A stretch of DNA of 64,000 bases from Xenorhabdus anantnagensis (GTDB lineage Bacteria; Pseudomonadota; Gammaproteobacteria; Enterobacterales; Enterobacteriaceae): contig NZ_JAQRFN010000021.1 of the NCBI RefSeq assembly GCF_028598555.1, forward strand, positions 1 through 64,000, given 5' to 3'. Positions within the stretch are counted from its first letter, which is position 1. Every line of letters starts with the position of its first letter. Shown one piece after another: positions 53,057-60,524 of the stretch. The position numbers and the translations under genes are program-made. A model generated the notes under the pieces. It ran no database searches and had not been told where the DNA came from. It saw nothing but the letters and a program-made list of their open reading frames with translations.

Positions 53057-53162
53057 AACCTTACAAGATGAATAGCGGTCTAATCCTTGATGATAATATC
53101 TGGGTATAACTGATTGTCGTAAGTTTCGCAGGATAAAATTAAACAGGTAGGGGTAAGTAAGA

Positions 53163-54632
53163 ATGCTGGGCAACAAAATCGGGTATCTTATTGGCGGTGC
53201 GATTCTGGCTACGACTTGTTTGGTACAGGCTGAAACCTTGCAGCCTGATCCGGCGTGGCAACAAGGCAAACTGGAGAATGGATTCAGTTGGCAAATTCTG
53301 CAAACACCTCAGCGGCCCAATGACAGAATACAGTTGCGGTTATTGGTAAAGACAGGCTCTCTAGCCGAGAAAAACCTACAACGGGGCTACACTTACCTTA
53401 TTCCGAAAGTCGTTTTATCCAGCAGTAAAGATTTATCATCGCAGAAATTGGAAAACTTGTGGCACAATGCGATCGATACTAAAAACCCTTTCCCACCTGC
53501 CATTGTTTCATATGATTTCACCCTTTACAGCCTGAGCCTGCCGAATAATCGCGCTGATCTATTACAAGATGCATTGATCTGGTTATCTGACATTGCGGGT
53601 AGTGCAGTGTTTACACCGGAAACATTGGCACAGGCCATGAAAGGAGATGAACATACTGTAACGACTTTTCCACCTGATATCCAAGATCCAGTATGGCGTA
53701 TGCGGCTGAAAGGCTCGACACTTATCGATCATGATCCGGGGATGCCGGTATCAGTGCCTGTGGAAATGAAAAAAGTCGAAAATTTTTATCGTCAATGGTA
53801 TACGCCGGATGTGATGACACTGTATATCGCGGGCCATGTTGACAACCGATTACTGTCAGAGCGGATTAATCGGGCATTTTCGTCATTGGGAGGAAAACGC
53901 CAGACACCGGTTTCTGTTCCGACATTGCTGCCCCTGAAAGCGGCAACCATTAGCGTAGAGAGTGACAAAGCCAAACAAGACCGCCTATCTTTAACTTGGA
54001 ACCTGAATTGGCTGTCGATTAACGATTCGCAGACTTTGGCTCAGTACTGGTTAAATGACCTGACGCGTGAAGCGCTTTACCGTTATCTGCAATTGGGGCT
54101 TAAAGAAAAACAGGATGACATGAAGCTAGGCTTGGATTGCCGAGTGTTATACCAACGGGCGAATTGTTCATTAAATCTGGATGCTCCTGCGGACAAGCTG
54201 ATGGAATCCACGCTTTATCTGGCTTCTCAACTGTCATCACTGCGTGAAAATGGATTATCGCAAGAACAATTTGACGAACTTTATGCTCAGAAGCGGAGTC
54301 AGCTCCAGCAGTTATTTGCCATGTATGCCCGCACGGATACCGATATTTTGATTAATCAACGTCTGTTGTCACAGCAAAATAACGTCATAGATATCGCCCC
54401 CGAACAATTCCAGCGGCTGAGACAGGCATTTTTATCCTCCCTGACACCACAGCTTTTGAATAAAAAACTGAAAGAGATGTTGTCTCAAGAAATCTCTTTT
54501 ATTCTGGTGCAACCAAAAGGTGAAGCGCCGATTGATATTAATGAAATAAAAAATAGTTTTAACCAGATTATGAGACCGGGACCACTGCCGGAGAAGCCAA
54601 AAGAATCTGAAACGGTGAAAGGTGGGGAATAA
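53163..54632 (+). CDS. yhjJ: M16 family peptidase-like protein YhjJ
   Basis: An exported 489-residue protein of the M16 (pitrilysin/insulinase) family, matching E. coli YhjJ: QPDPAWQQGKLENGFSWQIL, QRPNDRIQLRLLVKTGSLAE, WYTPDVMTLYIAGHVD, CRVLYQRANCSLNLD and ARTDTDILINQRL. It has a signal peptide (IGYLIGGAILATTCLVQA). The usual zinc-binding HxxEH site is replaced (LQRGYTYLIPKV), as in E. coli YhjJ, so it is probably not a protease. The adjacent yhjK remnant preserves the ancestral gene neighbourhood. Confidence 0.9.
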   Translation: MLGNKIGYLIGGAILATTCLVQAETLQPDPAWQQGKLENGFSWQILQTPQRPNDRIQLRLLVKTGSLAEKNLQRGYTYLIPKVVLSSSKDLSSQKLENLWHNAIDTKNPFPPAIVSYDFTLYSLSLPNNRADLLQDALIWLSDIAGSAVFTPETLAQAMKGDEHTVTTFPPDIQDPVWRMRLKGSTLIDHDPGMPVSVPVEMKKVENFYRQWYTPDVMTLYIAGHVDNRLLSERINRAFSSLGGKRQTPVSVPTLLPLKAATISVESDKAKQDRLSLTWNLNWLSINDSQTLAQYWLNDLTREALYRYLQLGLKEKQDDMKLGLDCRVLYQRANCSLNLDAPADKLMESTLYLASQLSSLRENGLSQEQFDELYAQKRSQLQQLFAMYARTDTDILINQRLLSQQNNVIDIAPEQFQRLRQAFLSSLTPQLLNKKLKEMLSQEISFILVQPKGEAPIDINEIKNSFNQIMRPGPLPEKPKESETVKGGE

Positions 54633-54673
54633 ACGGGTTGATAATGGGGAGTTCTCATCCAACTTCTTCTCGA

Positions 54674-54955
54674 TCAACTCCTTGGTAATAATTTTTTATC
54701 GAGCAAAGGGAGGATTATTTCATTCAAAATCTCAAAATCCTCTTGGCATTCTGTATTGTCAAAAAGTAAAAATAATGCGTTATCAAAAAATTGTTTTTTA
54801 TCATATTCCTCAGCTTCCAAAATTAAATCAATTAATCTAGATTTAATTTTCTTATTTTCTAAATATTCCTCATTCTCAGATGAATATCTTTTCGTATAAA
54901 CATCGCCCAGTTCTTTAGATAAAGAATCAAGACGTAAGTAAAAACCATTATTCAT
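54674..54955 (-). CDS. Immunity protein, copy A (3' end frameshifted)
   Basis: A 93-residue acidic protein paralogous to the immunity gene at 58558-58884: [18 protein letters not shown] versus LNTLSEELDAFYEKEYSS, and [20 protein letters not shown] versus [20 protein letters not shown]. After DKKLL it ends early. In the next frame the DNA encodes [15 protein letters not shown], which matches the paralogue tail DESLDEYLNKSPLS, so a one-base deletion has cut it. Its start overlaps the toxin-remnant stop by ATGA, the typical toxin-immunity coupling. No family name was recognised. Confidence 0.6.
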   Translation of the reverse strand: MNNGFYLRLDSLSKELGDVYTKRYSSENEEYLENKKIKSRLIDLILEAEEYDKKQFFDNALFLLFDNTECQEDFEILNEIILPLLDKKLLPRS

Positions 54956-55314
54956 TTTATAATCTCATATGCCCCAGAAGGAATACCATCCGTAAGGATA
55001 ACTTCTTGATCTTTACGAGCGTAACGGGACGCTTTTCCTGTTAATCCCTGACTTCTACTAATATCAACAAATTGCTTGTCTGGTATCCTAGATAAATCAA
55101 CTTTGATCTTACTATCACTTTTATTATAGAAATCAGCAGTACTTTCTTTTTTAATTGTAAATTTTGTAATGGATATATATACAGTATTTATTTTGCGAGT
55201 CGCTTCGCAAACGCCGGTTTTGATGATGGAAAGTTGCTCAGGTCGGGGATAATGTAGGCAATGAAATCTGAACGCGGCTTTACCGTGGTGGAACACGATA
55301 AAACCGCTAACCAC
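54952..55314 (-). pseudogene. Rhs toxin tip remnant, copy A
   Basis: The last 60 or so residues ([20 protein letters not shown], then [16 protein letters not shown] and [12 protein letters not shown]) are homologous to the dead tip at 58881-59258. The first half of the frame is unrelated sequence. The Rhs core that should precede the tip has been deleted. The pattern of ending in a DQEV...IP segment is reminiscent of ADP-ribosyltransferase-like toxins, but this is only a guess. Confidence 0.55.
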
Positions 55315-55338
55315 AACAACTACTTAGGACTAGTTATT

Positions 55339-55665
55339 ATGGCTAACACGCATTCTAATGCAGGAACCCGTATTTACAAAATTTCCCAGCCGGAACGGTA
55401 TCAAAAAGTCGTTTACCGCCCCCAAGGACCCAACCGTACTATCCCCGCCATTAACTTAAGCGGAAAATGGCTGCTTGAAGCCGGATTTTCCATTCATGAT
55501 CCGTTAAAAATCAGAGTGATGCCGGGTTGTTTGATCATCACCACCCAAAATTTTCATGAACTGTGGCACTGCTTAAAAAGCCTGAATGAAGGCGAATGGG
55601 ATGATATCGCCGTTGCTGGCTGGTTACAGCAATTTCCCGGCAAGTTGAATAAAAAGCTGTTGTAG
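55339..55665 (+). CDS. SymE-like toxin, copy 1
   Basis: A 108-residue protein of the SymE (type I toxin-like, AbrB-derived fold) family. It contains VVYRPQGPNRTIPAINLSGK with the following KWLLEAGFSIHDPLKIRVMP and GCLIITTQ. The ATG follows TTAGGA. SymE in E. coli is an SOS-induced RNA-binding protein controlled by the antisense RNA SymR. Whether an antisense RNA exists here is unknown. It lies opposite in strand to the Rhs/immunity genes and forms part of the repeated array. Confidence 0.8.
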   Translation: MANTHSNAGTRIYKISQPERYQKVVYRPQGPNRTIPAINLSGKWLLEAGFSIHDPLKIRVMPGCLIITTQNFHELWHCLKSLNEGEWDDIAVAGWLQQFPGKLNKKLL

Positions 55666-55864
55666 ATAACAAGATAACAATTTGTTTTATCAGTAAAAAA
55701 TAAAAACACTGACAAAGCGGGCGAACGGTTTTCCATCCCTTGAATGACAACATTTTCATTTTGGGAAACGGTTCGCATTTATATCATGCTAAGTAGCACA
55801 AGGAATGTACTAATAAGTCTTCATCTTTCATCTAATCGAGTGTGATCCACATCAAGGCATTGAC
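55666..55864. other. Gap between SymE copy 1 and the SymE remnant
   Basis: Near 55690-55770 the minus strand could form weak stems, but nothing convincing is seen. No gene is supported. Confidence 0.35.
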
Positions 55865-56083
55865 GGGGTACGCGATAATGGCGAACTTTACCTTGCTGGT
55901 GACTGGCTGACTGAAAGCGGTTTATTGGATCATCCTGTTACCATTGAAACTGCGTATGCCACCATTGTAATAAAGGCCGAACTGCCGGTTTTGCTGGCTT
56001 AACAGTACTGATGCCAGCAAGACCAGCTCAGTGAAATTAAGCTCCGAATGCGGGAACTGATTGAGGATTATCAGGCAGGATAA
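55865..56083 (+). pseudogene. SymE-like remnant, two in-frame stops
   Basis: One continuous frame reads GVRDNGELYLAGDWLTESG, then HPVTIETAYATIVIKAEL, a SymE-type strand pattern, followed by two stop codons (TAA, TGA). It then ends [20 protein letters not shown], the C-terminal coiled tail shared with SymE copies 2 and 3. No start codon is evident. It is a chimeric relic of an earlier cassette. Confidence 0.65.
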
Positions 56084-56174
56084 AATAGAGTAATTAATTG
56101 TCCGGCAAGCTAATTAGCCGGACAATTACAATTTAATAACCGGAAGAATATTACATCGTTCCGGTATTATAAAA

Positions 56175-56633
56175 TTAAATTTCCAACTTATATAAAACTG
56201 ATAAAAAATCAGTAAATGTATGACTTATGAGATGAACATTACTCATATCTGGCAATTCACCTTCATCTGCTTCAAATTCATGATCCCAGAAAAACACCCC
56301 AGGATTATCGTTTGATAAAGAAATCAATATCAAATTACCACCTGGATCATGAGCTATAGGCAAAAAATCAAGAGGAATTCTATCCTTATAGTCAATAAAA
56401 TAATTTCTGAGATCATGATGTTTCTCACACCCTAAACTAAGAAATCGATCAACAGATGAGCCATCTTCTTCATCATTTAAAAAGAGAAAAGCATCAGGAT
56501 CAGGATAGCCCCCATTATATTTTTTTAGAAAATTACGATAGTCATTTGGAAGAGAGTTTCCTATCTCATTTTCAAAATTAGTAACTGCGCTTTCATCAAT
56601 TGGCCCTTTAAAATCAATAATATTGGCAACCAT
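56175..56633 (-). CDS. SMI1/KNR4 (SUKH) family immunity protein
   Basis: A 152-residue acidic SUKH-domain protein with the typical start VTNFENEIGNSLPNDYRNFL and KKYNGGYPDPD. The mid segment DFLPIAHDPGGNLILISL follows, then GVFFWDHE and the C-terminal FTDFLSVLY. SUKH proteins are the commonest immunity proteins for polymorphic nuclease toxins. It begins three bases after the stop of the WHH-type nuclease tip, so it is the cognate immunity gene. It would act in the cytoplasm by binding the toxin. Confidence 0.85.
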   Translation of the reverse strand: MVANIIDFKGPIDESAVTNFENEIGNSLPNDYRNFLKKYNGGYPDPDAFLFLNDEEDGSSVDRFLSLGCEKHHDLRNYFIDYKDRIPLDFLPIAHDPGGNLILISLSNDNPGVFFWDHEFEADEGELPDMSNVHLISHTFTDFLSVLYKLEI

Positions 56634-56636
56634 AAT

Positions 56637-57310
56637 TTATTTTCCCTTTGGACATTTTCTCGTTGCTACTCCACCGGTATGTTTCACTTTGCTATGTATA
56701 TCTGTTGGGATTAGCTGCATATAACCTGAATCATGGTGATGATGCCAGGTATATCCGGTTGGTCGAGGGTTACTTCTGCTATATCCTGCGGCTGCATCTG
56801 CCCTAGCAAAATCAACTGTTCGGGTTTTTCCAAGCTCAATTCTTACGTTCTTAATAGAATATCGAGAAAAATCTGGAAACCCTGAATGGGTAAATGGCAC
56901 ACCATGCGGATATTTATTTCTTATTTCAACTGGTAACTCACTTGCTGGATATATTTTCCCAGCATGCTTGCTATTAATTGGTAAGCGGCCTTTCACCTTC
57001 CTGACCATACTCCCAACTATACCAAGACCAGATAAACCCAGCGGATCTATGAACCCTGTCGGATTTCCAACGTATGAGTATAGATTTTCTCCCCCAAGTA
57101 ACCCAATCGGATCCGGCGTTAAATACTGCCCGGCATATTTTAATCCTGGATTCAATTCGGGATTTTCCCCCAGAACACCCAGCCGCAACCCGTACAGGCT
57201 CTGCGGTGGCTGACGCCAGACCCGGTGCCCGGCGGCATCAAACAACGCTAGTGGCTCTCCGGTCGGGGCACACACTCGTACTGCGTTTGAATTTTCCCGG
57301 CCAGCAGTTC
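56637..57310 (-). pseudogene. Rhs C-terminal tip with WHH/HNH nuclease, orphan and frameshifted
   Basis: Reading from about 57310, GEPLALFDAAGHRVWRQPP and YLTPDPIGLLGGENLYSYVG with GFIDPLGLSG are the end of an Rhs core. A variable toxin domain follows, with KIYPASELPVEIRNKYPHG, TVDFARADAAAGYSR and YTWHHHHDSGYMQLIPTDIH. This is the signature of the WHH group of HNH/Endonuclease VII toxins. The toxin domain looks intact, but the upstream core is in another frame (57248-57868) and the N-terminal Rhs shell is missing. It may be a silent tip that could be expressed after recombination with the intact core. Confidence 0.75.
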
Positions 57311-57868
57311 GCTGCGGTTTTCCTGGTTCGGGGTAAAAAACTGTACCTGCTGCGCCAGCAGCTGCCAGCCATCGAACACCAGATGGCGGATGCAGTGCAA
57401 CCGGTTGTGCCGGTACTCTCGAATTTCCACCGGCACATCGCCGTCCCACAGGTAAGTGGTGTGCATGCCTGCCTGTTCGCACACTTTTTCCGTGCGCCGC
57501 TCAAAGGCATCATAGCGATAATCCCACTGTTGCCCGCCCGGCGTTTGCACGCCGATGAGTTGATTCTGGTTGTTCCAGCGAAACTTGGTCAACTGAGAAC
57601 GATGGCCTTCCTGCCAGAGCTGCATGGCGGTCATCCGCCCGGCATCATCATACTCAAACAGATGCTGGCCGAGCTGGCGTAACCGGTGGCCTTTCTGGTA
57701 GAGCCGCTCCCCGTCAATCTCGTGCAACCCGTCAAACCGGCGGGCAGGGTAGCCGGAGGCATCACATTGATAATGTTCCTGCAAACGATCCCGGTCACTG
57801 ACTGAAGTGACCTGCCCGTTGCTGTTCACCACATAACGCAGCCATTGCCGCTCATCATTTGCTGCCAC
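57248..57868 (-). pseudogene. Rhs core fragment (frame 1 of the orphan tip)
   Basis: About 200 residues of YD-repeat Rhs core: LFEYDDAGRMTAMQLWQEGH, FRWNNQNQLIGVQTPGGQQW, DYRYDAFERRTEKV and TTYLWDGDVPVEIREY. The frame ends at PRPESH, where the Rhs sequence continues in another frame as GEPLALFDAAG. A frameshift therefore lies near 57255-57310. Its 5' end joins the XRE fragment at the same sequence, CAGATTGAGTGCGGCACCTC, as the other Rhs fragment at 59422. Confidence 0.75.
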
Positions 57869-58204
57869 CAGATTGAGTGCGGCACCTCACGGCCGGGCAG
57901 TGATACCTTAAAACGTCTGGCGCATGTGCTCGGTGTGAGCAGTGATTATTTGTTGGAAGGGGCTGAGACCAAAGCGGCGAAAGCGCGCTTTGAGGACAGG
58001 GAGTTACTAAGGTAATTTCAGGCTGTGGAGCAGTTACCGGAGGAAGACAAGGAAGTGATTAAGAAGTTGCTGGATGCCTTCTTAACCAAAAAGCAGTTAC
58101 AGGTACTGGCAAGGCAAAAGACCCCTTTGAGTTAACGCAGGGAAAGGTGCTATCAACACCTTAATCCTGCTGACCATAAACAACTATTAAGGAGTTGAAT
58201 CATG
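57866..58204 (+). repeat. Direct repeat, copy 1 (junction, XRE fragment, symE leader)
   Basis: A block of about 330 bp nearly identical to 59420-59764. It runs from the Rhs junction (CCACCAGATTGAGTGCGG) through the XRE fragment to the ATGGCTAAGGC start of symE. Differences are scattered substitutions and a 6-bp duplication (AGTGAT) in copy 2. Confidence 0.85.
57881..58135 (+). pseudogene. XRE-family regulator fragment, copy 1
   Basis: The frame encodes GTSRPGSDTLKRLAHVLGVS, then DYLLEGAETKAAKARFEDRE, a stop (TAA at 58013-58015), and then FQAVEQLPEEDKEVIKKLLD with AFLTKKQLQVLAR. This is the C-terminal half of a lambda-repressor-like helix-turn-helix protein. The N-terminal recognition helices are missing at the Rhs junction. 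The same stop is present in copy 2, so the mutation predates the duplication. Confidence 0.75.
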
Positions 58205-58505
58205 GCTAAGGCACATTCTAAGCAAAACCGCCAAAACAGAACGTTATTACACCGTGGGATACGTGCCGCAAAATGGCAGGCCGAACCCCCGACCCGCGAT
58301 AAATTTAACGGGAAGATGGCTTAAAGCGGCGGGGTTTGAGATTGGTGGCACACTCACAGTTAAGATTATGGATGGCTGTCTGGTGCTGATCCCCGACAGT
58401 GATGACACCCGCAGCATCAAACAACAGTACCAGCGCCAGCAAGACCAGCTCAGTGAGATTAAGTTGCGGGTGCGGGAACTGATTGGGGATTATCAGGCGG
58501 GATGA
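58202..58505 (+). pseudogene. SymE-like toxin, copy 2 (5' frameshift)
   Basis: From the ATG at 58202 the frame starts [10 protein letters not shown], identical to copy 3, but then diverges. The SymE body is read in another frame: KTERYYTVGYVPQNGRPNPR, PAINLTGRWLKAAGFEIGG, VKIMDGCLVLIPDSD and [24 protein letters not shown] at 58254 could serve as an alternative start, giving 83 residues that retain the whole conserved core. It may thus be functional or a recent pseudogene. Confidence 0.65.
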
Positions 58506-58557
58506 TGATAAAAAAGCCGGGAAGATTTTTATTCCTACCCAGCTTTAAAATTTCATA

Positions 58558-58884
58558 TTATCTCCACCGTGACAATGGCGATTTATTTAAATATTCATCT
58601 AGTGATTCATCATTAATAATTTTTTTATCAAACAAAGGTGATATTATTTCATTTAATATCTCAACATCCTCTTGACAACCCGTATTATCGAAAAGTAAAA
58701 ACAATGCATCATTTTTAACAGAATCTTCATTTTCATCATTAGATGATATAATTAAATCAATAATCTTTGATTTTATCGGTTTGTTTCTTAAGGAATACTC
58801 CTCTGAGGAAGAATATTCCTTTTCATAGAATGCATCTAACTCCTCAGAGAGTGTATTTAATTGAAAACGAAGATCTTTATTCAT
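58558..58884 (-). CDS. Immunity protein, copy B
   Basis: A 108-residue acidic protein, complete relative to copy A at 54674: [56 protein letters not shown] and DESLDEYLNKSPLSRW. Its ATG overlaps the stop of the toxin remnant by ATGA. The family was not recognised. It may persist because it protects against a toxin still carried by related strains. Confidence 0.65.
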   Translation of the reverse strand: MNKDLRFQLNTLSEELDAFYEKEYSSSEEYSLRNKPIKSKIIDLIISSNDENEDSVKNDALFLLFDNTGCQEDVEILNEIISPLFDKKIINDESLDEYLNKSPLSRWR

Positions 58885-59258
58885 TTAATAACCTTCTATG
58901 TTCCAGCTGGAATACCATTAATTAAAATGGCCTATTGGTCTAGTCTTGCATAAGCTTTCGCCTTGCCAGTTAATCCCCGTCCACTACTCATACCAATAAT
59001 TTGATTATCAGGGATTTTTGATAGATCTATTTTAACTTTACCATTTTTGTTATAGAAGTCTGCCCTATGTTCAAGTTTAGAGGTAGAAATTAACTGGGTA
59101 TTTAACCTCCCATTTTCGACATTCTCTTGTACTGAATAATTCGATGTTGGATCTTTTGGTGGGATATCTTCTCCTGCTTGAGCACATTTTGACTGCTTTC
59201 TGGTTAATGCCCGAAAAACATGCCCTGTGTACTTTTTACTTAACCCATACGGATCTTC
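58881..59258 (-). pseudogene. Rhs toxin tip remnant, copy B (two in-frame stops)
   Basis: After the Rhs end motif DPYGLS comes [59 protein letters not shown] and [13 protein letters not shown], then TAG, then AILINGIPAGT, another TAG and KVIK. The domain is the full-length homologue of copy A. The LISTSK...DLSKIP...DQ..LI.GIP layout resembles ADP-ribosyltransferase-like polymorphic toxins (tentative). Two amber codons and an upstream frameshift make it inactive. Confidence 0.65.
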
Positions 59259-59422
59259 CAGCCAATCGGGTTAGGCACGTAGGCATACAGGTTTTCCCCT
59301 CCATGTAGCCCAATCGGGTCAGGCGTCAGATAACACCCCACCACCGACGAGTAATATCGGAACCGGTTATAGACCAGCCCGCTTTCTTCATCCAGCCATT
59401 GCCGTTCGTCATTGGCGACCAC
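59240..59422 (-). pseudogene. Rhs core end fragment preceding tip B
   Basis: 60 residues: VANDERQWLDEESGLVYNRF, RYYSSVVGCYLTPDPIGLHG and [14 protein letters not shown], the conserved end of an Rhs core. It then runs out of frame (KIRMG), whereas the tip continues as EDPYGLS in the other frame. Its upstream boundary is the same junction used by the 57868 fragment. Confidence 0.75.
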
Positions 59423-59764
59423 CAGATTGAGTGCGGCACCTCACGGCCGAGCAGTGATAGTGATACCTTAAAACGTCTGGCGGATGTGCTGAATGTTACC
59501 AGTGATTATTTGTTGGAAGGGGCTGAGACCAAAGCGGCGAAAGCGCGCTTTGAGGACAGGGAGTTACTAAGGTAATTTCAGGCTGTGGAGCAGTTACCGG
59601 AGGAAGACAAGGAAGTGATTAAGAAGTTGCTGGATGCCTTTTTAACCAAGAAGCAGTTACAGGCACTGGCAAGGTAAAAAAACCTTTGATTTAACGTTGG
59701 GTTAAAGTGCTATCAACACTTTAACCCCGCTGACCATAAGCAACTAAACGGGAGTTGAATGATG
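59420..59764 (+). repeat. Direct repeat, copy 2 (junction, XRE fragment, symE leader)
   Basis: The second copy of the block at 57866-58204, offset by about 1,560 bp. Both copies run from the Rhs junction to the symE start codon. Confidence 0.85.
59435..59677 (+). pseudogene. XRE-family regulator fragment, copy 2
   Basis: GTSRPSSDSDTLKRLADVLN and DYLLEGAETKAAKARFEDRE lead to the same stop (TAA at 59573-59575), followed by FQAVEQLPEEDKEVIKKLLD. The N-terminal half is missing. In intact relatives this type of regulator would probably control the downstream symE. Confidence 0.75.
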
Positions 59765-60025
59765 GCTAAGGCGCATTCTAAGCAAAACCGGGCGGTAAAT
59801 AAAGCCGCCCCGCCTGCGATACACCTGAAAGGCCAATGGCTTAAGGCAGCAGGGTTCGATATCGGTGGCACCCTGACCGTCAAGATTATGGATGGCTGCA
59901 TTGTGCTCATTCCTGATAGTGATGGCACCCGCGCCATCCGGCAACAATACGAGCGCCAGCAAGACCAGCTTAGTGAGATTAAGCTCAAGATGCGGAAGCT
60001 GATTGGGGATTATCAGGCCGGATGA
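59762..60025 (+). CDS. SymE-like toxin, copy 3
   Basis: An 87-residue SymE-family protein: [55 protein letters not shown] and a C-terminal helix [20 protein letters not shown]. It follows GGGAGTTGA. The N-terminal YTVGY segment of copy 2 is shortened here, but the AbrB-like core is complete. It reads towards the immunity gene of the main Rhs locus, antiparallel to rhs. Confidence 0.75.
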   Translation: MAKAHSKQNRAVNKAAPPAIHLKGQWLKAAGFDIGGTLTVKIMDGCIVLIPDSDGTRAIRQQYERQQDQLSEIKLKMRKLIGDYQAG

Positions 60026-60124
60026 TGATAAAAAGCCGGAAGATCATAAAGATATTTCCGGCTTTTTGTTCCTGAATTTAAGGAGGCAGGATTTTCATCG
60101 TTTTAATCCTTTTCCCCGCGGTTA

Positions 60125-60523
60125 TCACTCAGTAATATACTCAAAACTAAATTCCTTCAAATTATGATCTTTTCTATACTGTTCTAGCCACTCATCAAAA
60201 CCTTCTGGTTCATAAGCAGGAATACCCTTTAACCAATATTCATGACCATAAGCTATCAGCATCGCCCAATCATACTCAGGCTCATGATTAAGCAATGCAA
60301 CAGACATATAATCATCAATAGAGCTACAAACTGCTGGGTGATTTAAAACCAGATGTTCCGCTTCGCTTTCTGATTTATTACCATATTTGACAATAATCGC
60401 TTTTAATGTTTCAACCCAAGTATGAAAATTAAAAATACGTTTTATGTTAGGATTATTTTCATCAATGAAAACAATCCCATCAATAATATTTTTTTCATCA
60501 ATCATGTCTTTTCTACTCATCAT
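60125..60523 (-). CDS. Putative immunity protein of the main Rhs toxin
   Basis: A 132-residue acidic protein that begins one base after the stop of the Rhs tip, so the two are translationally linked. Visible segments are NIKRIFNFHTWVETLKAIIV, EAEHLVLNHPAVCSSIDDYM and AMLIAYGHEYWLKGIPAYEP. No family was recognised. Position and acidity make it the likely cognate immunity protein of the DUF3990-like tip. The ATGATG start leaves 60520 as an alternative. Confidence 0.7.
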   Translation of the reverse strand: MMSRKDMIDEKNIIDGIVFIDENNPNIKRIFNFHTWVETLKAIIVKYGNKSESEAEHLVLNHPAVCSSIDDYMSVALLNHEPEYDWAMLIAYGHEYWLKGIPAYEPEGFDEWLEQYRKDHNLKEFSFEYITE

Positions 60524-60524
60524 C

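Noticed and set aside
57074-57682. A 202-codon plus-strand frame opposite the Rhs fragments
   Set aside because: The opposite strand has clear Rhs motifs in both frames; this frame has none.
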